Notes under the pieces: generated by a model
Database searches by the model: none
Told to the model about the DNA's origin: nothing
Seen by the model: only the letters and a program-made list of their open reading frames with translations
Program-made: the position numbers and the translations under genes
In this document: one piece after another, positions 11,685 through 20,044 of the stretch
Layout: every line of letters starts with the position of its first letter
Numbering within the stretch: the stretch's first letter is position 1
From: a virus
Length of the DNA stretch: 21,267 nt
Virus record (IMG/VR): IMGVR_UViG_3300034066_001932
Location: 1 to 21,267 of that record
Direction: 5' to 3' (one strand)

Positions 11685-11711
11685 GGTGGTGGCGGGGGTG
11701 GGTGGGCCCGC
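11685..11711 (+). repeat. Direct-repeat block, copy 2 (27-base G-rich core)
   Basis: Exact copy of 10044-10070, preceded by ATTTTTTCCCT as in copy 1. Together with 11550-11566 (copy of 10006-10022) it makes the second border of the 10.1-11.5 kb gene block. In this copy about 118 bases with palindromes lie between the two parts; in copy 1 only 21 bases. Confidence 0.85.
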
Positions 11712-11856
11712 CTGTTACCTTTGTCTATGTATTTAGGTCACTTACGTTTAGGGGGGAGGGCCATTTTAGGTACGTCAAGCGCAAGCGAAACCTTCGCCCT
11801 GTTTCTGCCAAATTTAGAACCTTTTTAAACTTGGCCTCCCCAAAACACCCCCCTTG

Positions 11857-11885
11857 TTGTTTTAAATGCAAATGGGGGTTATATT
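11857..11885 (+). promoter_or_regulatory. Promoter of the late packaging/head operon
   Basis: TTGTTT (11857-11862), 17-base spacer, TATATT (11880-11885), with two ATGCAAAT copies (11866 and 11887 regions) around the -10. Start of transcription near 11892, upstream of the parS-like site. Moderate match; no phage-specific promoter motif is evident. Confidence 0.5.
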
Positions 11886-11910
11886 TATGCAAATTTCAAA
11901 ACGTGGCCCG

Positions 11911-11926
11911 TGTTCCACGTGAAACA
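11911..11926. promoter_or_regulatory. parS-like centromere site 1
   Basis: TGTTCCACGTGAAACA matches the consensus of the bacterial chromosomal partition site, TGTTNCACGTGAAACA, at every fixed position. It lies between the late promoter and the first ATG of the large terminase. It would be a loading site for a ParB/Spo0J clamp; no parB gene is in this window. Confidence 0.75.
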
Positions 11927-11930
11927 AAAC

Positions 11931-13403
11931 ATGCCCAATAATTCAAGCACCCCCGACATCCAAGAAGAACAGCTTCGCCTAGAGCTCCGCCTCAAACTCT
12001 TGGAGGCCCAAGAACGTGCAACTTCAGACTTCCTGTCCTTCTGTCAGTACGTGTGGCCGGAAATGTTGGTCGGGGAGCATCACAAACGTATTGCCAAAGC
12101 TTTGGACAGAGTCATTTCTGGCGAGTGCAAACGCCTGATGATCGCGATGCCGCCCCGTCATGGTAAGTCACAGATGGGCAGTTATCTGTTCCCAGCGTAT
12201 TTGATGGGCAAGATGCCTGACACCAAGCTGATCGTGGGATCGCACACCGCGGAACTTGCGCAACGTTTCGGTAGGATGATCCGTAATCTGGTGGATGACG
12301 AGAGATATAAGGAGTTGTTCCCAAAGATGGCTCTGTCAGTTGACAGTAAGGCTGCCGGACGGTGGAACACGGCCCAAGGAGGTGAAGCCTTCTTTATCGG
12401 TAAGGGCGGCGCGATGACTGGTCGTGGCGGCAATGTTGTTGTGCTGGACGATATTTTGGACGAGCAGGATGCTGTGTCTGAAACGGCGATGGAGAATACG
12501 TGGGAGTGGTACACGTCGGGTCCTCGGCAGCGATTGCAGCCGGGTGGTGCAATCATTGTGATTAACACGCGATGGAAAACAGACGATCTTTCGGGGCGCT
12601 TGCTCAAGCAGCAGGGTTATTTGAAGTCAGACCAGTGGGAGATCTTGGAGTTCCCCGCCATTCTGCCGTCCGGAAAGCCCCTGTGGCCAGATTACTGGAG
12701 CCTCGACGAGTTGGAGAAGGTCAAAGTCAGCATTGGCCTAAAGAAATGGAACGCCCAGTGGCAGCAGCAGCCGACGAATGATGAGGGTGCGATCCTCAAA
12801 CGCAACTGGTGGAGGAAGTGGAAGTACGATGAGCCTCCTGTTTGTGAGTATCTAATTCAGGTATACGACACGGCGTACTCTAAGAAAGAGACTGCTGACT
12901 TTTCTGTTATCTCGACGTGGGGTGTGTTCTATCCTGATGCTGATTCTGGCGCCAATTTGATGCTGTTAAACGTGCGAAAGGGTCGGTGGGACTTCCCTGA
13001 GCTAAAGCGGATGGCAAAGGATGAGTATCAGTATTGGAAACCTGACAATGTTTTGATTGAAGCGAAGGCGACTGGTACTCCGCTGCAGCAGGAACTGCGT
13101 CGTCTGGGCATTCCTGTCACGATGTTTTCGCCGGGCGGAAGAAGGTCTGGTCAGGATAAAGTGTCCCGCGCCAATGCTGTTGCTCCTTTGCTAGAGTCCG
13201 GCATGATCTGGTATCCTGAAGGGAAAGAGTGGGCCGAGGACCTTGTAGAGGAATGCGCGGCTTTTCCTAATGGGAACAATGATGACCAAGTGGATACTGC
13301 GGTGATGGCTTGGACGAGATTTCGTGCGGGCAATTTTATTGCGTTGGACACGGACGAGGTGGATGATACGGAGCCCAATACATCTCCTGTTGAGTATTAT
13401 TGA
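11931..13403 (+). CDS. terL: Terminase large subunit
   Basis: A 490-residue packaging motor and nuclease. ATPase: Walker A MPPRHGKS (73-80), Walker B NVVVLDDI (168-175), coupling motif INTRW (211-215). Nuclease (RNase H fold): VYDTAYSKKETADFS (311-325), VLIEAKATGTPL (374-385) and DDQVDTAVMAW (451-461) supply the acidic residues. The C-terminal part is of the TIGR01630 (psiM2 ORF9-like) type. It cuts concatemeric DNA and drives it through the portal. The start is uncertain: ATG 11931 is chosen, but an in-frame GTG at 11910 would add VFHVKQN and put the parS-like site in the coding region; neither start has a clear ribosome site. Confidence 0.95.
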   Translation: MPNNSSTPDIQEEQLRLELRLKLLEAQERATSDFLSFCQYVWPEMLVGEHHKRIAKALDRVISGECKRLMIAMPPRHGKSQMGSYLFPAYLMGKMPDTKLIVGSHTAELAQRFGRMIRNLVDDERYKELFPKMALSVDSKAAGRWNTAQGGEAFFIGKGGAMTGRGGNVVVLDDILDEQDAVSETAMENTWEWYTSGPRQRLQPGGAIIVINTRWKTDDLSGRLLKQQGYLKSDQWEILEFPAILPSGKPLWPDYWSLDELEKVKVSIGLKKWNAQWQQQPTNDEGAILKRNWWRKWKYDEPPVCEYLIQVYDTAYSKKETADFSVISTWGVFYPDADSGANLMLLNVRKGRWDFPELKRMAKDEYQYWKPDNVLIEAKATGTPLQQELRRLGIPVTMFSPGGRRSGQDKVSRANAVAPLLESGMIWYPEGKEWAEDLVEECAAFPNGNNDDQVDTAVMAWTRFRAGNFIALDTDEVDDTEPNTSPVEYY

Positions 13404-13449
13404 AATGCCGCATAAAATGTCTTGAATATTTGATCAAGGACCTCGGACC

Positions 13450-16400
13450 ATGGCCGCTCAAAGCAATGCCCAACAGACATTTGAAGAGTTAGTTGCTGCT
13501 GTCAAGCAAGCGGAGAGCCGTGGCAAGCGGTACGCGGCAGATGGTAAGACTTTGACCACCAGCCCCAAGGGTGCTTTGGGTGAAATGCAGGTGATGCCTA
13601 AGACGATCAAGGATCCCGGCTTTGGTGTTATCCCTGCAAAAGACGCATCTCCTGACGAAATTGCAAGGGTTGGCGTGGATTATTTGCAGGCCATGACGCA
13701 AAAGTATGGGGATACTGAGAAGGCTTTGATTGCGTATAACTGGGGCCCGGGGTCCACGGACAAATGGATTGCTTCTGGTGCTGATCCAAAGAAGTTGCCG
13801 GATGAGACGAGGACGTATGTTCAGCGCGTCAAGGGTTTTCTTGGCAAGGATGTTTCACGTGAAACAGTGGCGAAAAAAGAGCGGGAGCCTTTGCCCGCGT
13901 CCCTGCCTCCAATGGCTGAAGCCCCTCAGACTACTCCTGCAAAAGCAACCACTGTAGCAAAGTTGGACATGGCAAATATGCCGGCAAGCTATAAAGCGGC
14001 TTTTGCTTTGGCTGCCTTGGCTGATGCGCAGGACGAAGAGGAAGATCGGGCGTTTAACGAGAACAAGCAGACGGAGACGGAAACATTTTTTGCCAGTTAC
14101 AAGCCTGTCAATCATTTAGCATCGCTTGATTTGAGCGTGGAGCCGATAGCCATGAAGGATGGCGGGGATGTCAGTGCTGAGACGGAGCGCAAGGACGAGC
14201 CTTTGTTTGATGCAGCGTCGAGAACTTTTGTAGACGTTATGACTGGTCGGCGCACACCTATTACTGAAAAAGACTTTACGGCCAAGGAGCAGTTGGCCAT
14301 GCTGGATGCGGTCAAGAGAAGTCAGGCGCGAGGTGGTAAGGGCCGTGTAGATTATCAGGATTACCCTGATGCCAGCACGGTCGGCCCGGGCTACGTGGAC
14401 ATTAGGAATACGCTGGGTGGTTTTCAGTACAAGCAAAACCCTGATGGCTCCACTGTGATTACAGACAGGTACGATTTCCACGGCCCGAGGGTCGCGGAGT
14501 ACGAGAAGATGGGCACAGGCGAGAAGCTTGTCAAGTCTGCCAAGAATGCTTTGACGGAGTTTGTAACCAAGGGTTTTAGCCCCCGTGATTTGGCTGGGGA
14601 ATTGGGTAGGGCGTACATAGGCAGCAAGGGCCCGGAAGTAAATATCCGTATTCCTGTTAATCGTGCTGACGGCAGTCCTGAAGAGGGCGAGCAGGTGAAG
14701 TTTTCGACGCAGGCGCAGCCTGCTCGTGGAGCCGCGCCCCCGCCTCCTGCTACGCGCAGTGCCAAGGAGCTTGATGCGTATATAAAGGCGATGAATCCGG
14801 GCGCAAGGATTTCGTATTTCCCTGAAGGGGGCGGTACATTTGGGTATGTGAACTCAGATTCGCCAAACAGCTTAAACATTCAAAGAAGTTTAAGCCCACA
14901 AAGGGATGAAGAGACAAAGCTGCATGAGTTGGAGCACAGTCTTACGTTCAGGGCAGGGGATCCGCTGGGTCGTCCAAAGGTAAAAGCTGTGGATAACAAC
15001 TACCAAGCGTATTACATGCTGGGTAGTTGGCAGCCTATGTCGCAGTTCACAAAAAACATGGTGGAAAACAAGGAAAAGCTAGAGAAATTCTTTGGCCGTC
15101 CTTTGAACAATGCTTACTTCCAGCCAGAAACTTTGCAATCTGTGAAAAAGCAGCAGGGCGACACATCGGCATTGTTTGATGAGCAGATGGCAACCTTGTC
15201 TGCGCTTGAGCAAATCACGGGCAAGTCCTTGACGCGTGATCCGGAGATGAAGAAGTTGTTTCCAAGCGTCAAAGTGATGTCTGTTTATGATGCGTTGACG
15301 GGTCCTCGTCAGACGCGCATGGATCCACGTGATTTGCCGCCCAGCACGCCTCAGCCGGCATACACCTACAGGGACAATCCTGTTACGCAGTTCTTGCACA
15401 AAACGTTTTTGAACGATAATTTTTACCCCTATCAGAAGCCTGTCAGGCGTGCAAACGGCGGCGATGCAGAACCGACAGCGGAAGAGATAGCAGCGGCAAG
15501 TACTCCTGCTTTTATTGCGCAGAAGTCGGGTATTGGACGCAAGCAAGGCAACATATCTAAGGCGTTGAAGTCTGGTGAAGCTCTGACGGAAACAGCCAAG
15601 GGTTTGACGATGCTGCCGCAGAACATTGTGGGTGCGCCGGTTGATTTGGCGACGATGGCGATGCGTCCGTTTGGCTACAACGTTGAAAAGCCATTCATGG
15701 GCAGTGATTATCTGAAGGAAAAATCACGGTCCGCGGGCCTTGCATTCAAGCCCTCTGACGATCCAACGTTGGCCGGCTTCTACGGTGCTGGTGATTTAGC
15801 CAGTAATCTGGTCAATCCTGCAGGTGCTACGCGCACGGGTGTAAAAGCTGCGGAGAAGACGGGTGAAGCAGCCAAGATGTTGGCGCGTGATTTCCAAGGC
15901 TACAACCAGCAGTTAGAAGTTCCCGGTGCTTCGTATGCAATTCGCAATCGTGGCACACCATTTTTGGGTACGCCTCAACAAGTTAACTATCAAGGCAAAG
16001 TTACGCGTGAAGCGATGAGTGAGGCGGATGACTATGCAGACTGGTTGGCCCGTAATTTTGGCAGTGAGCCATCATTAAAAACATGGCTAAGGGACAAAGT
16101 AGGGGCATATCTGCGCCGTGACTTTGGAACTGAGAGCGACCAGATGGTTCAAGCTGCGGACCAAGGCAAGAAGCTGCACTTTATGTCGCCTAAGTTGACA
16201 GAGAATGTACCGCATCGGTTGGATAGAGACATTGGTTTTTCTCGGGAACTTGAAGGATTTCCAAAAAGCGGTTTTGCCAAAACACCACAGGGCCAAAAAG
16301 TAGAAGAAGTAATAGATTCCACGATTCATCCGCTTCAATTGCAGGATGTTAGTGCAACATACCAAGTGCCGCCAAGCATGAGGCAGTTTGTGGATACCAA

Positions 16401-17448
16401 TCCTGAGATGCGCGTAAGTCAAATGGGTCCTATTGACGAGAACCTGAAGTTGGATGAGTTGGCGCAGGCGATGGGCAAAATGTTTAAGGAAAAGGAATTT
16501 AAGGCGTATGGGGAAACTATTCCTATGCCTAAAGAGTACATTCTGACAGAAGACACTTTGAAGGGCTTGACTCCTGCACAAGCATCTAATCGCGTGGCCA
16601 ACAAAATGGAATGGGTAGAGAAGAAGCGCGCAGAGTTGGCAGGCGTTGCTATTTCCAAAGATCCACGGATCGTGAGCCACAGTTATGACAACGGTAGCAA
16701 GTGGATTAGCCCTGCGGACTTAGCTGACTATCCAAATCAAGCGGAGATGGTTAAAGACATTGGCTGTGCAGGTGGATGGTGCACGGATAAAGCTACTTAT
16801 GCCATGGACTATGGTTCTGGTGACAATCGCTTAAACATTTTGCTCGATAAAAAGTTTGAGCCACGTGTGCAACTTACAGTCCACCAACCAAGCGTAGGTA
16901 CGCGTGAGTTTATTTTAGCTTACCCTGATTTGCCTGCAATTGAAGCAATGACATTAGACAGGACACTTACAAAGCAACGGGCAGATGAAATGATTAGAGC
17001 AATGCCTGAGTACCAAGAGTTTGTAAAGAACAATCAAAATATAAAACAAATTACAGAGATCAAGGGCCAGTTTAACAACGCTGACTTGCGGGATTCCCCA
17101 TACCTCAAGCAGGTCCAAGATTTTGTAAAACGCCAAGGCCCTGAATTGAAAAGCGTAATCAACTTAGCCGGTATTAATATGGTTGATGCACGGAATGAAA
17201 TTGTACAAAAGGTTCTTGATAGACATGATTTAATTAACAAGTATAACCAAAGCTACATGGATAAACTTCTACAACTTAACGATAATTCTTTTTACGTAGA
17301 CGCGGGAGAGCTTTCGGGCTTACTTAAAAAAGCAGATGAATATACGCCGCCTAATGCAGCGCGAGCAATTCAGATGAATCTCTTTCAAACCAAGGCCACT
17401 GGGGGTATGATCGAGCGCCAGCCCAACGATAACCGCAGATATCTGTAA
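13450..17448 (+). CDS. Large multidomain virion-type protein: lytic transglycosylase plus HExxH region
   Basis: A 1332-residue protein. Residues 8-132 are a lysozyme-like transglycosylase: VKQAESRGKRY (catalytic Glu 22), SPKGALGEMQVMP (38-50), AYNWGPG (95-101), then TYVQRV. Long, low-complexity and disordered linkers follow. Residues 492-496 are HELEH in KLHELEHSLTFRAG, a zinc-protease HExxH signature. Residues ~615-760 contain hydrophobic helices (LTETAKGLTMLPQNIVGAPV). Around 1105-1145, GCAGGWCTDKATYAMDYGSG and NRLNILLD loosely resemble PcfJ-like segments. The end GGMIERQPNDNRRYL is typical of large phage internal proteins. Probably an ejected virion protein that opens the cell wall; placed between terminase and portal. 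Start ATG 13450 has AGGACC upstream. The second parS-like site is at codons 134-139. Confidence 0.85.
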   Translation: MAAQSNAQQTFEELVAAVKQAESRGKRYAADGKTLTTSPKGALGEMQVMPKTIKDPGFGVIPAKDASPDEIARVGVDYLQAMTQKYGDTEKALIAYNWGPGSTDKWIASGADPKKLPDETRTYVQRVKGFLGKDVSRETVAKKEREPLPASLPPMAEAPQTTPAKATTVAKLDMANMPASYKAAFALAALADAQDEEEDRAFNENKQTETETFFASYKPVNHLASLDLSVEPIAMKDGGDVSAETERKDEPLFDAASRTFVDVMTGRRTPITEKDFTAKEQLAMLDAVKRSQARGGKGRVDYQDYPDASTVGPGYVDIRNTLGGFQYKQNPDGSTVITDRYDFHGPRVAEYEKMGTGEKLVKSAKNALTEFVTKGFSPRDLAGELGRAYIGSKGPEVNIRIPVNRADGSPEEGEQVKFSTQAQPARGAAPPPPATRSAKELDAYIKAMNPGARISYFPEGGGTFGYVNSDSPNSLNIQRSLSPQRDEETKLHELEHSLTFRAGDPLGRPKVKAVDNNYQAYYMLGSWQPMSQFTKNMVENKEKLEKFFGRPLNNAYFQPETLQSVKKQQGDTSALFDEQMATLSALEQITGKSLTRDPEMKKLFPSVKVMSVYDALTGPRQTRMDPRDLPPSTPQPAYTYRDNPVTQFLHKTFLNDNFYPYQKPVRRANGGDAEPTAEEIAAASTPAFIAQKSGIGRKQGNISKALKSGEALTETAKGLTMLPQNIVGAPVDLATMAMRPFGYNVEKPFMGSDYLKEKSRSAGLAFKPSDDPTLAGFYGAGDLASNLVNPAGATRTGVKAAEKTGEAAKMLARDFQGYNQQLEVPGASYAIRNRGTPFLGTPQQVNYQGKVTREAMSEADDYADWLARNFGSEPSLKTWLRDKVGAYLRRDFGTESDQMVQAADQGKKLHFMSPKLTENVPHRLDRDIGFSRELEGFPKSGFAKTPQGQKVEEVIDSTIHPLQLQDVSATYQVPPSMRQFVDTNPEMRVSQMGPIDENLKLDELAQAMGKMFKEKEFKAYGETIPMPKEYILTEDTLKGLTPAQASNRVANKMEWVEKKRAELAGVAISKDPRIVSHSYDNGSKWISPADLADYPNQAEMVKDIGCAGGWCTDKATYAMDYGSGDNRLNILLDKKFEPRVQLTVHQPSVGTREFILAYPDLPAIEAMTLDRTLTKQRADEMIRAMPEYQEFVKNNQNIKQITEIKGQFNNADLRDSPYLKQVQDFVKRQGPELKSVINLAGINMVDARNEIVQKVLDRHDLINKYNQSYMDKLLQLNDNSFYVDAGELSGLLKKADEYTPPNAARAIQMNLFQTKATGGMIERQPNDNRRYL
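13851..13866. promoter_or_regulatory. parS-like centromere site 2
   Basis: TGTTTCACGTGAAACA, the perfectly palindromic form of the bacterial parS consensus. It lies inside the large multidomain gene, read as VSRET (codons 135-139) in the linker just after the transglycosylase domain, 1940 bases from site 1. Chromosomal parS sites also often lie inside genes. Confidence 0.78.
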
Positions 17449-17457
17449 GGACATAAC

Positions 17458-19863
17458 ATGCCAATTGAAAAGAACATGACAATCGACGACTTGCCAAGTG
17501 GCGATGTCGCCGTGGAGATGGAAGACGAGCTGCCCTCAGAGATTGACATTGAGTTTGATACAGAAACAGGCGGTGTACTGGTCAACATTGGTGCAGAGGA
17601 AGACGATATTGCCTATGACAGCAACTTAGCCGAGGTCATTGAGCCAGACGTCTTGCAGCTTATCTCTTCTGACTTGATGTCGTTGTTTGATGCTGACAAA
17701 TCTTCACGCAAGGAGTGGGAAGAGCAGTACAGCAAGGGCATGAAGATGCTGGGCTTCACGTTTGAAGAGCGCACCAAGCCGTTTAAGGGCGCGTGCGGCG
17801 TGCAGCACCCACTTTTGACAGAGAGTATTGTTCAGTTCCAGTCACAAGCACTGAAGGAATTGATGCCAGCGGGCGGTCCTGTGCGCACACAGGTGTTGGG
17901 CAAAGAGACACGTGAGAAGTTGATGCAGGCAGACCGCGTCAAGGACTTCATGAACTACCAAATCACCACGGTGATGGAAGAGTACACACCTGACTTTGAT
18001 CAGTTGTTGTTTTATGTTGGCTTTGGTGGCTCTGCATTTAAGAAGGTGTACTTTGACGAGACCAAGGGCCGCATGGTGAGCGCTTTGGTGCTGCCTGATA
18101 ACTTGTACATCCCCTACACGGGTTCTTCTGTGATGAGCGAGTGCCAGCGCATCACGCACCGCGTTCCGATGTCCACGAACGATTACCGCAAAGCAGTGAT
18201 CCGTGGTCAGTATTTGGATACAGCGCAGATGACGACTGCGGCTGAGACAGGCCAGAGCATTATCAAGAAGGAAACAGACCGCACAACGGGTGTTGATCCT
18301 ACTGGTGTGGAAGAAGAGATCTGTTTGTTGGAGTTCTTGGTTGATCTAGACATCAGGGGCTTTGAGCACAAGGATGAGGACGGCGAAGAGACAGGGATTA
18401 AGCTGCCATACATCGTCACGATTGACGAGATCTCGCAGTCTGTTGTGGGTGTGCGTCGCAACTGGAAAGAAGGCGATCCTTTGTTTGCGCGCAAGCAGTA
18501 CTACGTGCATTATTTGTTGGTGCAGGGCCCCGGTGCTTATGGCTTGGGCTTTTTGCATTTGGTGGGGGGCCTTACGAAGACTGCTACTTCTGCATTGCAG
18601 CAATTGGTGGATGCAGGAACGCTTGCTAACTTGCCAGCAGGCTTTAAGGCCAAGGGTGCGCGCATTGCGAACGACGATACACCGCTACAGCCCGGTGAGT
18701 TCAGAGATATGGACGCTGGTGGTGCGGAATTGTCTGCGTCGCTCTTGCCATTGCCATACAAGGAGCCTAGCCAAACGCTGTTTGCGCTGCTTGGTTTCTG
18801 CGTAGATGCTGGCCGCCGTTTGGCAAGCATTACGGACATGCAAGTTGGTGACAGCAACCAGAATGCTGCTGTGGGAACGACGATTGCGTTGCTTGAAAAA
18901 GGCAGTGCGGTGATGTCTTCAATTCACAAGCGTTTGCACTACAGCCAGCGCATGGAATTTCAGTTGTTAGCCAAAGGTTTCTCGGAGTTCTTGCCTGACG
19001 AATATCCATACGATGTTCCCGGTGAGAGCCGCAGGATTAAGAAGCGTGACTTTGATGACCGCATCGATGTTTTGCCTGTCTCTGACCCCAACATCTTCTC
19101 TGTTGCCCAGCGTATCACGATGGCGCAGACGCAATTGCAATTGGCGCAGAGCGCACCGCAGATGCACAACATGTATGAGGCCTACCGCCGCATGTATGAA
19201 GCCATTGGTGTGCGTGACATTGATCAGATTTTGAACACACAGAACGTGGACAAGCCAAAGGATCCTGCAAGCGAGAACGCACAGGCTTTGGACGGCTCAC
19301 CCCTCAAAGCTTTTGCTGGTCAGCAGCACGATGCGCACATCATGGCGCACATTATGTTTGGCATGAGCCCGATGATGCAGTCGATGCCCAATGTGGCAAT
19401 CAATTTGCAGAAGCACATCTTTGAGCACATCCGTTTAAAGGCGGAAGAAGAGGTGGAAGCCGAGTTGTTCCGTCAATACGGCACTGATCCTGAGGGCTTG
19501 GTGTCTGCTTTGCAGCGTGAAGCGATGGTTGCAATGAAGGTTGCGCAGGGTTATCAGGAAGTTAAGAAGCTTCAGACGGATATGTCGGGCCCACAGGAAG
19601 ATCCTTTGGTCAAATTGAAGGAAAAAGAGCTTGAACAAGGCGCCCAACGCGACCAAGCCAAGGCTCAGATCGAGCAGGCGCGCTTGAATGTGGACCAACA
19701 GCGCTTGGGCCTTGATCAGCAGAAGGAACAATCTGATGTTCAGTTTGATCAAGCCCGTTTGGCACTGCAACAACAGGTCGCTGCGCAGAAAAATTCGCAA
19801 GATGCAATTAAAAATGCCCAACTAGGAGCAAGAAATGCAAGCCAAAGTAACAAAAACCGCTAA
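17458..19863 (+). CDS. Portal protein (P22 type)
   Basis: An 801-residue protein forming the dodecameric ring through which DNA enters and leaves the head. After an acidic N-terminus (DDLPSGDVAVEMEDELPSEI) come RKEWEEQYSKGMKMLGFTFE, FKGACGVQHPLLTESIVQF and FQSQALKELMPAGGPV, typical of the P22-like portal family, then LFYVGFGGSAFKKVYFD and LVGGLTKTATSALQQL. GDSNQNAAVGTTIALLEKGS fits the region that contacts neighbouring subunits. The last ~90 residues are a Gln/Glu/Lys-rich coiled coil (the P22 barrel region). Length is in the family range. AAGGACATAAC precedes the ATG; the gene starts 10 bases after the previous stop. Confidence 0.93.
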   Translation: MPIEKNMTIDDLPSGDVAVEMEDELPSEIDIEFDTETGGVLVNIGAEEDDIAYDSNLAEVIEPDVLQLISSDLMSLFDADKSSRKEWEEQYSKGMKMLGFTFEERTKPFKGACGVQHPLLTESIVQFQSQALKELMPAGGPVRTQVLGKETREKLMQADRVKDFMNYQITTVMEEYTPDFDQLLFYVGFGGSAFKKVYFDETKGRMVSALVLPDNLYIPYTGSSVMSECQRITHRVPMSTNDYRKAVIRGQYLDTAQMTTAAETGQSIIKKETDRTTGVDPTGVEEEICLLEFLVDLDIRGFEHKDEDGEETGIKLPYIVTIDEISQSVVGVRRNWKEGDPLFARKQYYVHYLLVQGPGAYGLGFLHLVGGLTKTATSALQQLVDAGTLANLPAGFKAKGARIANDDTPLQPGEFRDMDAGGAELSASLLPLPYKEPSQTLFALLGFCVDAGRRLASITDMQVGDSNQNAAVGTTIALLEKGSAVMSSIHKRLHYSQRMEFQLLAKGFSEFLPDEYPYDVPGESRRIKKRDFDDRIDVLPVSDPNIFSVAQRITMAQTQLQLAQSAPQMHNMYEAYRRMYEAIGVRDIDQILNTQNVDKPKDPASENAQALDGSPLKAFAGQQHDAHIMAHIMFGMSPMMQSMPNVAINLQKHIFEHIRLKAEEEVEAELFRQYGTDPEGLVSALQREAMVAMKVAQGYQEVKKLQTDMSGPQEDPLVKLKEKELEQGAQRDQAKAQIEQARLNVDQQRLGLDQQKEQSDVQFDQARLALQQQVAAQKNSQDAIKNAQLGARNASQSNKNR

Positions 19864-19978
19864 AAAAGCGCCCAAGGAGATGTCCGGGGCGCCAAAAAAG
19901 GTAAAAACACCACAAAATGACCCACGTGTCACGTATGTTTATCGCAAAGATGCCTTTAAGAAGGTAAAAATAGCGTAA
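19835..19978 (+). CDS. Tiny lysine-rich protein overlapping the portal gene end
   Basis: A 47-residue, very basic protein: MQAKVTKTAKKAPKEMSGAP, ending DAFKKVKIA. It overlaps the last 29 bases of the portal gene in another frame and has TAGGAGCAAGAA directly before its ATG, a good ribosome site. The second half (DPRVTYVYRKDAFKKV) is a more structured patch. It could bind DNA or the portal; function unknown. Confidence 0.6.
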   Translation: MQAKVTKTAKKAPKEMSGAPKKVKTPQNDPRVTYVYRKDAFKKVKIA

Positions 19979-19982
19979 ATCT

Positions 19983-20044
19983 GTGCATAATATGCACGTA
20001 ACCTTCGGACAGGGGTCTATCTGTCTGCTTCATTGGAGTTATCC
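19983..20044 (+). promoter_or_regulatory. Palindrome and leader hairpin before the gene at 20045
   Basis: GTGCATA-A-TATGCAC (19983-19997) is a perfect inverted repeat that contains CATAAT, a possible -10. A hairpin GGACAG (20007-20012) / CTGTCT (20021-20026; one G-U pair) follows, then TTGGAG and the ATG. This repeats the order -10, hairpin, ribosome site seen at 8756, 10514 and 11110. The promoter activity is uncertain. Confidence 0.45.

Larger units (their letters stand above)
11493..11930. other. Noncoding region with palindromes, terminator, repeat and late promoter
   Basis: About 440 bases. In order: 24-base palindrome (11502-11525), terminator (11536-11566), small inverted repeats, 20-base palindrome (11599-11618), ATGCT-T-AGCAT (11619-11629), G-rich direct repeat copy 2 (11685-11711), a promoter (11857-11885) and a parS-like site (11911-11926). 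Two open frames of 79 and 111 codons cross it but ignore all of these signals and are not called. Confidence 0.75.

Noticed and set aside
11493-11941. Two open frames (111 and 79 codons) before the large terminase gene
   Set aside because: They cross the terminator, repeat and late promoter, lack ribosome sites and have an odd composition.
14988-14996. Exact DnaA-box-like TGTGGATAA
   Set aside because: A single copy inside the large coding gene with no AT-rich neighbour or other boxes; chance is enough.
15079-15546. Long minus-strand frames inside the late genes (here, and at 16087-16680 and 19435-19821)
   Set aside because: They are complements of well-supported coding sequence and have no starts with ribosome sites or recognisable domains.
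19922-19934. Other CACGTG cores (also near 8126, 8399, 11479, 15326 and 16860) as further parS sites
   Set aside because: Outside the six-base core they do not match the 16-base consensus.
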